Assembly: GCF_001423425.1 (NCBI RefSeq)
Contig: NZ_LMNX01000001.1
Span: forward strand, 1,012,970 to 1,076,969
Source: Rhizobium sp. Leaf306
Lineage (GTDB): Bacteria; Pseudomonadota; Alphaproteobacteria; Rhizobiales; Rhizobiaceae
Direction of reading: 5' to 3'
Length of the DNA: 64,000 nt
The notes under the pieces are model-generated. The model was given only the letters and a program-made list of their open reading frames with translations, was not told where the DNA came from and searched no databases. The position numbers and the translations under genes are program-made. This document shows, one piece after another, positions 45,594 to 55,299 of this stretch (the first letter of the stretch is position 1; the number at the start of each line of letters is the position of its first letter).

Positions 45594-48464
45594 TCAGACA
45601 CCGACTTTCGACTTCCGCGGCAAGACATTTGCTCCGTCGGCGGCAGCCGGCTGGGGCGCGACGATACCATCCGGCATGGCTTCCTGAAGCTCGTCTTCCT
45701 GTTCCGCCATGACCGCCTTCAGCCGGGTGATGATATTGCCCTGGCGGTTCTCATTGGTCACCTTGTGGCCGACGAGATCGGTGACGTAGAACGTATCGAT
45801 CACCTTTTCACCAAACGTGGTGATCCGCGCCGACTGAATATCCAGCGAGAGATCGGCAAGCGCCGCGGTGATTTCCGCCAAGAGGCCGGTCCGGTCGAGG
45901 CATTCCACCTCGACGACGGTGAACTTGTTGGAAAGCCCGTTGGAGATGATCGCCGACGGCGGGATATCGAAGGCCTTGTTCTTGTTCTTCTTGGCTTTCG
46001 CGCGGATGGCTATGACTTCCGGCAGTCGCTTCTTGCCGGCAAGCACGTCCTCGATCATCCGTCCGATCGTACCGCCACGGCGCATCTCGTCGTCATCGAC
46101 CGCAAATTCCCGGTTGATGTGGATCGTATCGAGCGCACGGCCATCGGAGGTGGTGAAGATCTGCGCATCGGCGATATTGGCACCGGCGGCCGCGCAGGCG
46201 CCTGCGATGATCGACAGAAGACGTGGATGGTCGGGCGCGAGAACGGTGATTTCGGTGATCGCCCGGAAACTGTCGGTGCGCACCATGGTGGCGAGCGGCT
46301 TGCCGGCCTTGTCGGTTTCGCGGATGAAGCTTGCGTGGCGAACCTGGTCCTCGACGGGCACGGACAGGAGATACGGCTGGTAATGGAGCTTCACCAGCGC
46401 CTCGCGATCCTGCTGGCTCCAGTCGGACAGGGCGTTGGCGAGATCTTCCTCCGCCACCTTGGCCCGCTCCTTGCCGGACGCTTCGGAGAAGCCGCCGGAG
46501 AGACGCAGTTCCGTTTCGTAATAGAGAGTGCGCAGAAGCTGGCCCTTCCAACCGTTCCAGACGCCAGGACCGACGGCGCGGATATCGCAGATGGTCAGCA
46601 CCAGCAGAAGCTTCAAGCGATCCAGCGAGCGGACTTTTTCGGCAAAGTCGGCGATGGTCTTGCGATCATGCAGATCGCGGGTCTGCGCCGTCATTGACAT
46701 GATCAGGTGTTGTTCCACCAGCCACACGACGAGTTCGGTCTGCTTGGCGTTGAGACCGAGACGCGGGCAGAGTTTGCGCGCGATCCGGGCGCCGGCGATC
46801 GAATGATCCTCCTGGCGGCCCTTGGCGATGTCGTGGATCAGAACTGCGACATAGAGCGCCGCGCGCTCCTCGATCGTCGGCATCAGCTTGTTGGCGAGCG
46901 GATGCATGTCCGCCGCTCGGCCGTGATCGATCTCCGACAGCGCATCGACCGAGCGGATCAGGTGCTCGTCGACCGTATAGTGGTGATACATGTTGAACTG
47001 CATCATCGCCACGACCTTGCCGAATTCGGGAATGAAGCGGCCGAGCACGCCGGCCTCGTTCATTCGCCGCAGCATCAGGCCGGGATCCCGCCTAGAGGTG
47101 AGGATGGAGAGAAAGAGGCGGTTCGCCTCGTCGTCTTCGCGCAGGGCACTGTCGATAAGCGAAAGCGATCGGGTGATGCTTTTCAGCGCGTCAGGATGCA
47201 GTTCCAACCCGGTCAGGTCCGCCACGTGGAAGAAGCGGATCAGGCTGACCGGATCGCGCTTGAAGACGCCCGGATCAGCCAGCGTGATGCGACCGCGGTC
47301 CTCCACGAATTCGACGGAGCCGGCGATCTTGTGCAGCCGTTTGGTGAAGCGCGAGATGACGCGCTGGGTGAGGCCCGGTGCGGCCTTCGCCTGCTGGTCC
47401 TCCAGCGCTGCGCAAAGAATGCGGGTAAGATCGCCGACGTTCTTCGCGACCAGGAAATAGTGCTTCATGAAGCGTTCGACGGAGGAGAGGCCAGGCCGCG
47501 CGTTGTAACCGAGGCTTGCCGCGATATCGCGCTGAATGTCGAACGACAGACGTTCCTCTGCCTTGCCCGTCAGAAAATGCATCTGGCAGCGCACCGCCCA
47601 GAGAAAGTCGTCGGCCTTTTCGAAGGACCTTGCCTCCTCGCGCGAGAGAACGCCGAGCTTGACGAGTTCGGTCGTTTCGCGGACGCGGTAGTAATATTTG
47701 GCAATCCAGAACAGCGTGTGAAGGTCGCGCAGGCCGCCCTTGCCCTCCTTGACGTTGGGCTCGACCAGATAGCGCGTGTCGCCAGCCTTCTTGTGGCGCT
47801 GGTCTCGCTCGGCAAGTTTGGCGGCGACGAATTCCGGACCGGTGCCGGCGACGACTTCCAGATCGAAGCGCGACATCAGCTGATTGACCAGCGCGCCGCT
47901 GCCGCAGATCGGGCGGCATTCGAGAATGGCGGTGCGGATCGTCATGTCGGTTTTCGACAGGCGAATGCATTCCTCCACCGTGCGGGTGGCATGGCCGACC
48001 TTGAAGCCCATGTCCCACAGGAGATAGAGCAGGAATTCCACCGCCTTGCGCATGGCATCGGAATTCTTTTCGGGCAGCAGGAAAAGAAGATCGATATCGG
48101 ACCCTGGCGCGAGCGTGCCGCGGCCGTAACCGCCGGTGGCGGCAACGGCGATCTCGCGGCCTTCCGGATAGAGGCTCTCGGTGATGGTTTCATTGAGGAC
48201 GCAGATCAGCTGGTCCTGGATCCAGGATATGCGGCGGGCGCAGCGAAGACCGCTGCCATCCTGGCTCAGCAGTTCGCGTGCCTTTTCGCGACCGTCGACA
48301 CTGGCCTGCCGCAGGATCGGCAGGAGAGCTGCCCGCGATTCCAGCAGCGGCCGATCCTTGGTTCCGAGCGCCTCGCGGCATTTCGTCTGCAGGCCGGCGA
48401 CGTCCATCAGTTCGGAAAAATCGATGTCGTGGCGATGATCTTGTCTTGTTGCTTGCTTGGCCAT
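45594..48464 (-). CDS. glnD: PII uridylyltransferase / uridylyl-removing enzyme
   Basis: A 956-residue GlnD with the nucleotidyltransferase motif [19 protein letters not shown], a GlnE-like helical part, an HD domain ([14 protein letters not shown]) for uridylyl removal, and two C-terminal ACT domains ([20 protein letters not shown], and [20 protein letters not shown]) that sense glutamine. It modifies PII proteins to report nitrogen status, and these in turn regulate the ArgB encoded in this window in many bacteria. The C-terminal tail extends about 35 residues beyond the second ACT domain. Confidence 0.97.
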   Translation of the reverse strand: MAKQATRQDHRHDIDFSELMDVAGLQTKCREALGTKDRPLLESRAALLPILRQASVDGREKARELLSQDGSGLRCARRISWIQDQLICVLNETITESLYPEGREIAVAATGGYGRGTLAPGSDIDLLFLLPEKNSDAMRKAVEFLLYLLWDMGFKVGHATRTVEECIRLSKTDMTIRTAILECRPICGSGALVNQLMSRFDLEVVAGTGPEFVAAKLAERDQRHKKAGDTRYLVEPNVKEGKGGLRDLHTLFWIAKYYYRVRETTELVKLGVLSREEARSFEKADDFLWAVRCQMHFLTGKAEERLSFDIQRDIAASLGYNARPGLSSVERFMKHYFLVAKNVGDLTRILCAALEDQQAKAAPGLTQRVISRFTKRLHKIAGSVEFVEDRGRITLADPGVFKRDPVSLIRFFHVADLTGLELHPDALKSITRSLSLIDSALREDDEANRLFLSILTSRRDPGLMLRRMNEAGVLGRFIPEFGKVVAMMQFNMYHHYTVDEHLIRSVDALSEIDHGRAADMHPLANKLMPTIEERAALYVAVLIHDIAKGRQEDHSIAGARIARKLCPRLGLNAKQTELVVWLVEQHLIMSMTAQTRDLHDRKTIADFAEKVRSLDRLKLLLVLTICDIRAVGPGVWNGWKGQLLRTLYYETELRLSGGFSEASGKERAKVAEEDLANALSDWSQQDREALVKLHYQPYLLSVPVEDQVRHASFIRETDKAGKPLATMVRTDSFRAITEITVLAPDHPRLLSIIAGACAAAGANIADAQIFTTSDGRALDTIHINREFAVDDDEMRRGGTIGRMIEDVLAGKKRLPEVIAIRAKAKKNKNKAFDIPPSAIISNGLSNKFTVVEVECLDRTGLLAEITAALADLSLDIQSARITTFGEKVIDTFYVTDLVGHKVTNENRQGNIITRLKAVMAEQEDELQEAMPDGIVAPQPAAADGANVLPRKSKVGV

Positions 48465-48530
48465 GTCTTCCTGCCGGTGCCCGCCCTCTCCATTCCCGAT
48501 GGAGACGACGACGGATTTCGGGCACCTCCC

Positions 48531-48585
48531 CTAAAGCGTTCCCAGGTCCCTGCGGCCCTGCCCCATACGCTTTAGCTCATTTTTG
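48531..48585. repeat. Candidate intergenic repeat with CTAAAGCGT arms
   Basis: CTAAAGCGT (48531-48539) and ACGCTTTAG (48567-48575) are perfect inverted arms around a 27-nt GC-rich loop, followed by CTCATTTTT. Sequences with ACGCTTTAGCTCATTTT are familiar from repeated intergenic elements in rhizobia. It lies between glnD and the AraC gene, where gene order departs from the usual one. Confidence 0.45.
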
Positions 48586-48639
48586 TTGCGCAGCCGTTAC
48601 CGCAGAGCGCTCCGCATGTGAGCAGCGTGCTTACCACGG

Positions 48640-49755
48640 TTACGGCTTGACGGCGCCAAGTTGTTTCTTCGCGACCGGAACGTCAAGCCCGATATTGCCG
48701 GGGTCTGCGATAGACTTCGATCCGCTGCGCCACTGACGCGGGCTCATGCCGGTGACGCGGCGAAACTCGCGGTTGAAGTTCGACTTGGTCGAAAACCCGA
48801 CATCGAACATGATGACCGTCGCCGGCCGGCTGGTTTCGCGAAGCTGCAGACATGCTTCCGCGATCCGGCGTCTGTTGACGAACTGCGAGATATTGAGGCC
48901 GGTTGCGCGGTTGATGGCAACCGACAGATCCCGCGCCGGCACGCCGGCCTTGCGGGCGAGTTTCGCTAGACTGAGGTTTTCGTCGCGGTAGAGACCGTCC
49001 CGATCCAAAGCCTCTGTCGCGCGCGCGACGAGACCCTCATCCTGTGGATTGGCCTCATTTGCCTTCCCGTTCGGCAGCGGGCCTTCTCCTGCTTCCGGCG
49101 CAAGATAGTAGATGCCGGTCACCACGAGAACGACGATGTTGATCGCCGTCAGGACAAGCGGAATGTCGTCCCTCCCGTTGAACGTTGTGTAGATCGAGAG
49201 GGCAGCATCGCTGACTGCGAAAAACAGCATCAGCGCGGCCGTCATTCTTGCGGCCCGCAGGGCGGGACGCATTCGCTGAAGGCTGGCTTCGACCATGAGA
49301 TCGGAACCTTCCGAACGGGTCAGCCGCCAGAGGGCGACGCCGTAAAAGAGAAAGATCACCAGCAGGAGCGGATCGACCAGGATCGGTGCGAAGACGACCG
49401 AAGTGCCGACGCAAAACGGTGCGGCGAGGTGGCGCCAGGGTGCAGATCGCCCGCCGCCGGAAAGCGACTGGAAGGCGAGAAATGCGAGCGGCGGCATGAC
49501 GGAGGCGGTGACCGGCTGAACCGGTGCGAGTGCCGTTATGCCGTAGCCGAAATGAAGGCCGACGACCAAGCCTTGAGCCGCATAGAGAACGACAAATGCG
49601 ACGAAGTAGCGACGGCTTCCCGGCACGTCGACGCCTTTGAGGCTGTGATAGAGCGCAAGGGCAAAGACGATACCGACCAGAAACGGCAAAGGGATAGAGA
49701 GCACTGCAGTGACCCCGGCGGTAAATGGCCTGAAACATGTTTGAGGTCCGACCAT
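48640..49755 (-). CDS. AraC-family regulator with N-terminal membrane domain
   Basis: A 371-residue protein with about seven membrane helices in residues 13-220 (LSIPLPFLVGIVFALALYHSL, YFVAFVVLYAAQGLVVGLHF, LTAINIVVLVVTGIYYLA and others), then an AraC DNA-binding domain with two helix-turn-helix motifs (LSLAKLARKAGVPARDLSVAINR and VIMFDVGFSTKSNFNREFRRVTGMSP). Membrane-bound AraC regulators are thought to sense small envelope or extracellular ligands. It diverges from a secreted hydrolase gene with a 75-bp gap, the likely target promoter. Confidence 0.88.
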   Translation of the reverse strand: MVGPQTCFRPFTAGVTAVLSIPLPFLVGIVFALALYHSLKGVDVPGSRRYFVAFVVLYAAQGLVVGLHFGYGITALAPVQPVTASVMPPLAFLAFQSLSGGGRSAPWRHLAAPFCVGTSVVFAPILVDPLLLVIFLFYGVALWRLTRSEGSDLMVEASLQRMRPALRAARMTAALMLFFAVSDAALSIYTTFNGRDDIPLVLTAINIVVLVVTGIYYLAPEAGEGPLPNGKANEANPQDEGLVARATEALDRDGLYRDENLSLAKLARKAGVPARDLSVAINRATGLNISQFVNRRRIAEACLQLRETSRPATVIMFDVGFSTKSNFNREFRRVTGMSPRQWRSGSKSIADPGNIGLDVPVAKKQLGAVKP

Positions 49756-49830
49756 ATCACGATCGAGGTCGAAAGGCAGGCAGATACAGGCGCAAGGGTG
49801 GTGCCGTTCACAACCCCGATGGAGATTTCC

Positions 49831-50883
49831 ATGGCCCTGCCCCTACCCCGCCTTCGCCTTGCAACCCTTGCCCTGATCGGTTTCGGCTATTCCGCAACCG
49901 CCTTGCCGGCCCTCGCCTTCGAGGCGGGAACCCAGTGGATCCAGATCAATCCGTCGCACCGAACCCAGCCCGAGAGGGTGCTGATCACCTATCCAGCAAA
50001 GGCCGACGGCGACCCTTATACGCTCGGTGCCGATGCTCTGTGGGTCGGCGTGCCTGCTCGCCGCAATGCCACGCCCGTGCAGGAGAAGTTTCCGCTGGTC
50101 ATTCTGAGCCATGGCTCGGGCGGCAATGCAGCGGGGCTGGGCTGGCTTTCGACAGAACTCGCGCGCAACGGCTTCATCGTTGCGGCACCCAATCATATCC
50201 ATTCGACCTCAGGCGATTCCATTCCGGTGGAAAGCTTCAAGATCTGGGAGCGGGCACAGGATGTTTCAGCCCTGATCGATACACTGACGACGAGCGCCAC
50301 CTGGAGCGCGCTTGTCGACAAGGAGCGGATCGGCGGCATCGGCTTTTCGCTTGGGGGCAACACGATGATGCTGACCGCCGGTGTCCGCGCGTCGCTTCAG
50401 ACCTTTGTCACCCATTGCGCGGAGGCAGGCGGCAGGGATGCGGGCTGCAACTGGTTTCAGAAGGGCGGGGTGGATTTTTCCCAAGTCGATCGGGAGGCAT
50501 TCGAAGGTGGTTATGGCGACAAGCGCGTTTCAGCGGTGATTGCGGTCGATCCGGGTTTTGCCATGGCTTACCAGAACGAAAGTCTTGCCGGCATCGATAG
50601 ACCAATGCTTTTCATCAACCTCGGCGAAGGCGACGGCATCATGTCCGGCACCAACGCCCAGTCGCTGACGGTCGATATTCCGGAGGCCAACTACGCGCTA
50701 GTTCCCGGCGCAAACCATTTCTCGTTCCTGAGCATCTGCAACGCGAATGGAGCAGAATTGCTGAAGCAGTATGAGGATGATCCGGTTTGCGATGAGGTGA
50801 GCGACATCCCACGCGAAAAGCTGCATCAGCAGATCTTCTTCAATATTGCCGTCTTTCTTCGCAGAACGCTGCTGGAACGCTAA
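49831..50883 (+). CDS. Secreted alpha/beta hydrolase (dienelactone hydrolase-like)
   Basis: The 350-residue protein begins MALPLPRLRLATLALIGFGY, a signal peptide with cleavage near ALA, and is started at the ATG placed 7 bp after GGAGA. The oxyanion region is VILSHGSGGNAAGLGWL, the nucleophile elbow is GFSLGGNT (Ser173), and the likely catalytic His is in VPGANHFSFL. It resembles predicted dienelactone hydrolases/PAF-acetylhydrolase-like lipases. The paired divergent membrane AraC gene may control it. Several Cys (THCAEAGGRDAGCNW, SICN, DPVCDE) suggest disulfides in the periplasm. Confidence 0.88.
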   Translation: MALPLPRLRLATLALIGFGYSATALPALAFEAGTQWIQINPSHRTQPERVLITYPAKADGDPYTLGADALWVGVPARRNATPVQEKFPLVILSHGSGGNAAGLGWLSTELARNGFIVAAPNHIHSTSGDSIPVESFKIWERAQDVSALIDTLTTSATWSALVDKERIGGIGFSLGGNTMMLTAGVRASLQTFVTHCAEAGGRDAGCNWFQKGGVDFSQVDREAFEGGYGDKRVSAVIAVDPGFAMAYQNESLAGIDRPMLFINLGEGDGIMSGTNAQSLTVDIPEANYALVPGANHFSFLSICNANGAELLKQYEDDPVCDEVSDIPREKLHQQIFFNIAVFLRRTLLER

Positions 50884-50887
50884 GCGC

Positions 50888-51856
50888 TCAGCCGACGGCA
50901 GGACGGAGGCCTTCCGACAGGGCCTCCTTCACCGCGAGTTCCGCCATGACGAGCGTTGCTTCACGGGTTCTGGCGGCGGCGATAAAGCGGCCGTTGTGGC
51001 AGAAGGTAGCGCCTTCGACGCCGGATGCGGCTTCCAGGTCTGCATTGGTGAGGCCGGCCCATGCGGCGGGGAGATCGGCGCGCAGTTCGAAACCGTCATC
51101 GGCACGGCGGATGCCGGTGACGCACCAGTCCTTGTCGCGCGGGTGGACGACGAAGAGAAGCTGATCGGCGCCAGCCTTCAGGATGGCGGGGCGGAACGGC
51201 ATGCCCATCGGCAATTCGAGGATGCGACCCTCGCCGGCCTTGGCAATGGCGTCCAGAACCAGCGTCTCTGCCCGCAGCTTTGCGGCGCGCTGCGAAATAC
51301 CGGCTTCGACAAAGGCGCGGGCAATGACAAGCGCTGCATGGAAGGCGCGATCATCGGCGCCTTCGTCCTTTTCGTCGAAGGCGGGCTTCAGGGTTTCGAG
51401 AAGCGACGGCAGTGTCAGGCCGGCCATCGGACCTGCGACCGAGGGGCTGAGCGCGCCATTATCCATCAGGTCGATCGGCAGAACGAACTTGGTGTCGAAG
51501 GCTGCATGCAGCGCCTCGACATGGGCTTCCGGTACGCCGAAGGCGAGCAGGTAATCGCGGCCGTAGTGCTTCCAGATCAGGCCGAAGGAACTGAACGGCG
51601 CGCCGTCATCGCGCAAGGGCGCACCGCGCTGGTGATGATCGAAAATCTGCGCCTGCGCGTCGAAGGAGCCGCCGACGTCGTAGATGATGCGGTCGCCACC
51701 CGGCGTGATCCATTCGGGCGCCCGGCTGCGGACGATGCGTGCATCGGGGAACAGCCGCGTCAGGATGACACTGGACAGGAGTTCGTCGGCATGGAAGCCA
51801 CCGGAATGGGTGACGAGATAATCTGGAGTCATGCCGCGATCAGCCTTTTCTTTCAA
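50888..51856 (-). CDS. MYG1/GAMM1 family protein (DHH-like)
   Basis: A 322-residue member of the MYG1 family, with LVTHSGGFHADELLSSVIL at the start and IFDHHQRGAP, a DHH-like motif. Eukaryotic MYG1 is an RNA exonuclease of mitochondria and nucleus; bacterial members are widespread, with unsettled roles. It converges on the hydrolase gene with a 4-bp gap. I would not name a substrate. Confidence 0.9.
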   Translation of the reverse strand: MKEKADRGMTPDYLVTHSGGFHADELLSSVILTRLFPDARIVRSRAPEWITPGGDRIIYDVGGSFDAQAQIFDHHQRGAPLRDDGAPFSSFGLIWKHYGRDYLLAFGVPEAHVEALHAAFDTKFVLPIDLMDNGALSPSVAGPMAGLTLPSLLETLKPAFDEKDEGADDRAFHAALVIARAFVEAGISQRAAKLRAETLVLDAIAKAGEGRILELPMGMPFRPAILKAGADQLLFVVHPRDKDWCVTGIRRADDGFELRADLPAAWAGLTNADLEAASGVEGATFCHNGRFIAAARTREATLVMAELAVKEALSEGLRPAVG

Positions 51857-51924
51857 TGGAAAGAATCAGATAGCCGGAGCGGAGGGCCTTCTCAAGCGCT
51901 GAGGTGTGGTTTCGGGAGAATGCG

Positions 51925-52407
51925 TCAGGAAATTGCAGTAATTTCGAGTTCATGACCGTTTACGGTCACGACATCGCCGACCGACTTGCCCAGAAGCGCA
52001 CTTGCAACGGGAGAAACGTAGGAGATCGAACCTTCCTTCGGATCGGCCTCATCCTCGCCGACGATGCGATAAGCCTGCTCGCGGCCGTCGTCACGGCTGA
52101 AGCGCACCGTGTTGCCGAAGGCGACGACTTCAGTCGAAACCGGTGCAGGCACTAGCTGAGCGCTGTGCAGCCTCTCGGCGAAGTAGCGGAGGTCGCGCGC
52201 GGGACCTGCGGCCTGGCGGCGGCGCTCGTTGACGTCCTCAACCGTGTTGGCCGCGTCAAAAGCCTCCTTTGCGGTACGAAGCTGCGCCTCTAGCGCCTTC
52301 AGGCCGGCCTCGGTGACGAGGTTGGGATGCGACGAGATAGGCCTGTCCGGCAGCTGGGTTTCCGCTGCGGTTTCGGCACTTTCTTCCTTCACGAAGGCGA
52401 CGCTCAC
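51925..52407 (-). CDS. GreA/GreB-like transcription elongation factor
   Basis: A 160-residue protein with an N-terminal coiled-coil part (LVTEAGLKALEAQLRTAKEAF, NERRRQAAGPARDLRYFAERL) and a C-terminal FKBP-like domain (VVAFGNTVRFSRDDGREQAYRIVGEDEADPKEGSISYVSPVASALLGKSVGDVVTVNG). The GreB-type domain order is present. The tip of the coiled coil lacks the acidic pair usually needed for transcript cleavage in canonical GreA; the sequence there is NTVEDVNERRRQA. It could be a modulator instead of a full cleavage factor. It lies 30 bp after mutS on the same strand. Confidence 0.85.
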   Translation of the reverse strand: MSVAFVKEESAETAAETQLPDRPISSHPNLVTEAGLKALEAQLRTAKEAFDAANTVEDVNERRRQAAGPARDLRYFAERLHSAQLVPAPVSTEVVAFGNTVRFSRDDGREQAYRIVGEDEADPKEGSISYVSPVASALLGKSVGDVVTVNGHELEITAIS

Positions 52408-52437
52408 GTGCGTGTTCCTTTCAACTGAGATGCGGCC

Positions 52438-55170
52438 TTACTTGGTCGCAAGTTGCTTCTTCAACGCATATAGGGCGTCGAGCGCATCGCGCGGGCTCAT
52501 TTCGTCCGGATTGATGGCTTTCAGCGCTTCCTCGACCTTGGACGGACCGCGCTTCATCTCATCTTTCCTTACCGCCACCTGGAACAGCGGCAGATCGTCG
52601 ATGAGCTGGCTTGCGGGGTTCTTGCGATCGCTGTCCTCAAGCTTGGTCAGCACATCTCGGGCACGGGCGACAACGCTGTCGGGCAGGCCGGCAAGCCGTG
52701 CGACCTGGATACCGTAGGAGCGATCGGCAGCACCGGGTCCGACTTCATGCAGGAAGATCACCTCGCCATCCCATTCCTTGACCTTCATCGTGGCATTGGA
52801 AAGGCGGTTGAGCTTTTCCGAGAGCACGGTGAGTTCGTGGAAATGGGTGGCGAACAGCCCACGGCAGCGGTTGCTTTCGTGCAGGTGCTCGACTGCGGCC
52901 CAGGCAATCGACAGGCCGTCGAAGGTTGCCGTGCCGCGGCCGATCTCATCAAGGATGACCAGCGAACGGTCCGTCGCCTGGTTGAGGATCGCGGCTGTCT
53001 CGACCATTTCGACCATGAAGGTGGAACGGCCGCGGGCAAGATCGTCGGAGGCTCCGACGCGGGAAAACAGGCGGTCGACGATGCCGATATGGGCGGACGC
53101 GGCAGGAACGAAGGACCCCATCTGAGCGAGGATGGCAATCAGCGCGTTCTGGCGCAGAAATGTCGATTTACCGCCCATGTTGGGGCCGGTCAGAAGCCAG
53201 AGGGCACCGAACTCGTCGGTTCCGGCGGGCGAGAGATCGCATTCGTTGGCGATGAACGGGCCTGATGACTGACGGCGCAGGGCCTGCTCGACGACCGGAT
53301 GGCGGCCGCCTTCGATCGCGAACATGCGCGACGCATCGACCGCCGGGCGGCGGTAGTCCCACTCCTCGGCAAGCATCGCAAGGCCGGCTGCAACATCCAC
53401 GATGGCAAGCGCGCGGGCGCCGGCCTTGATGGCTTCGGCTTCGGCGGTCACGGCCTCGACCATGAGACGGAAGGCTTCGAGCTCGATCGTCAGCGCCCGG
53501 TCGGCGGCGTTGGCGATGCGGCTTTCGAGATCGGCCAGCTCTGTTGTGGTGAAGCGCATCGCATTCGCCATGGTCTGGCGGTGGATGAAGCGCGCCTTGG
53601 CTTCCGGTGTATCGGTCATCGGGCCGGCATTTCCGGCGGTCACCTCGATGAAATAGCCGAGCACGTTGTTGTTCTTGATCTTGAGCGACTTGATACCGGT
53701 CTCTTCGGCATATTGCAGCTGCAGCCCGGCGATGACCCTGCGCGACTGATCGCGCAGTGCGCGGACCTCGTCCAGTTCGGCACGTGCACCATCCGCAAGA
53801 AAGCCGCCATCGCGCTTGAGGAGCGGAAGGTCTTGCGCAAGTGTGGTGCCAAGCAGGGTTTCGAGTTCCCCCGGCAGCATCTTCAGATCATCGAGCGCCT
53901 CCGACAGTTCCTGCGGCAGCATGGCGCCACTGAGGAAGCTGGCAACGCCACGCGCCGCTTCGAGACCGGCGAGGATCGCACCGAGATCACGCGGGCCGCC
54001 GCGATCGAGCGCCAGACGTGACAGGGCGCGCGGCATATCCGGCACGTGTTTCAGCGAGGAGCGCAGATCCGAACACAGGCCCGGCTCGTCCCCGAGGAAG
54101 GAGACCGAATCGAGCCTTCGGTTGATGCGGTCCGGATCCGTCAGCGGCGACATCAGCCGTTCGGCCAGAAGCCTTGCACCGCCGCCGGTGACGGTTCGGT
54201 CGATCGCTTTCAGGAGCGTGCCTTCGCGCTCGCCCGAGAGGGTTTTGGTCAGTTCCAGATTGCCGCGGGTGGCGGGGTCGATGAACAGCGTCGAGGCGCC
54301 GCTTTCACGCTCCGGCCGGCCGAGCGGCGGGCGCTCGGCCATCTGGGTCTTTTCCACATAGGCGATGGCAGCTGCGGCCGCTGCCATTTCAGCGCGCGAA
54401 AACGTGCCGAAGCCATCCAGCGTGCCGACGCCGAAATAGCGCGCGATGCGGCCTTCCGACGTGGCGCTGTCGAACAGGACCGAAGGCTGCGGCACAGCGA
54501 CGCGGCCAAGCACGTCGAAGACCGGCTTCAGCTCCGCATCGTGGAACATCGTATCCGGCATGATCAGTTCGCGCGGCTCGATCCGCAGGATGTCGGCGAG
54601 CAGGCGCGACGGCTCGGTTTCCGCCAACCGGAATACGCCGGTGGAGATATCGATCCAGGCAAGCGCCATCAGCGGTTCGGCAGCACCCTTGATGCGGGCA
54701 AGCGTCATCAGGTAGTTGGATTCCGAGGCGACGAGCAGTTTCTCTTCGGTGATCGTGCCGGGCGTGACGAGCCGCACGACATCGCGTTTGACGACCGATT
54801 TGGAGCCGCGCTTCTTCGCTTCCGCCGGGTCTTCCACCTGTTCGCAGACGGCAACGCGAAAGCCGAGCATGATCAGCCGCTGCAGATAGTCATCCGCTGC
54901 ATGCACGGGCACGCCGCACATCGGAATGTCCTGTCCCATATGCTGGCCGCGCCTCGTCAGCGTGATGCCGAGAGCCCGCGAGGCATCGATCGCATCCTCG
55001 AAGAACAGCTCGTAAAAATCGCCCATCCGATAGAACAGCAGCGATCCGGGATTGTTGGCCTTGATCTCGATGAACTGTTCCATCATCGGCGTTGCCGACG
55101 CGCGGCTTTCCTCCGAAGCCAGCTGGTCGGTCGTCAGGGCATCGAGCGTAGGTCTTTGAAAATGGGTCAC
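52438..55170 (-). CDS. mutS: DNA mismatch repair protein MutS
   Basis: A 910-residue MutS. The mismatch-binding Phe-x-Glu is in [17 protein letters not shown], the Walker A is [15 protein letters not shown], and [22 protein letters not shown] holds Walker B. A helix-turn-helix and the short C-terminal part follow ([17 protein letters not shown]). It recognises mispairs and starts repair with MutL. It diverges from the malic enzyme gene by 129 bp, the order found in rhizobia. Confidence 0.98.
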   Translation of the reverse strand: MTHFQRPTLDALTTDQLASEESRASATPMMEQFIEIKANNPGSLLFYRMGDFYELFFEDAIDASRALGITLTRRGQHMGQDIPMCGVPVHAADDYLQRLIMLGFRVAVCEQVEDPAEAKKRGSKSVVKRDVVRLVTPGTITEEKLLVASESNYLMTLARIKGAAEPLMALAWIDISTGVFRLAETEPSRLLADILRIEPRELIMPDTMFHDAELKPVFDVLGRVAVPQPSVLFDSATSEGRIARYFGVGTLDGFGTFSRAEMAAAAAAIAYVEKTQMAERPPLGRPERESGASTLFIDPATRGNLELTKTLSGEREGTLLKAIDRTVTGGGARLLAERLMSPLTDPDRINRRLDSVSFLGDEPGLCSDLRSSLKHVPDMPRALSRLALDRGGPRDLGAILAGLEAARGVASFLSGAMLPQELSEALDDLKMLPGELETLLGTTLAQDLPLLKRDGGFLADGARAELDEVRALRDQSRRVIAGLQLQYAEETGIKSLKIKNNNVLGYFIEVTAGNAGPMTDTPEAKARFIHRQTMANAMRFTTTELADLESRIANAADRALTIELEAFRLMVEAVTAEAEAIKAGARALAIVDVAAGLAMLAEEWDYRRPAVDASRMFAIEGGRHPVVEQALRRQSSGPFIANECDLSPAGTDEFGALWLLTGPNMGGKSTFLRQNALIAILAQMGSFVPAASAHIGIVDRLFSRVGASDDLARGRSTFMVEMVETAAILNQATDRSLVILDEIGRGTATFDGLSIAWAAVEHLHESNRCRGLFATHFHELTVLSEKLNRLSNATMKVKEWDGEVIFLHEVGPGAADRSYGIQVARLAGLPDSVVARARDVLTKLEDSDRKNPASQLIDDLPLFQVAVRKDEMKRGPSKVEEALKAINPDEMSPRDALDALYALKKQLATK

Positions 55171-55299
55171 GGCACCAATGTTTGTTGCGCAGATTTATTG
55201 TTGCGTCTGGAAAGAGGCGACACTATCGGTGATGACCCTTGAATTACAACATCCCCCGCGACCTCGAGGGGCGCTGCCCACAAAAAGCTGGAGAGGCCA

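Noticed and set aside
46707-48575. Plus-strand open frame of 622 codons opposite glnD
   Set aside because: Antisense shadow of glnD with high-GC codon bias; no family match and no plausible start signal.
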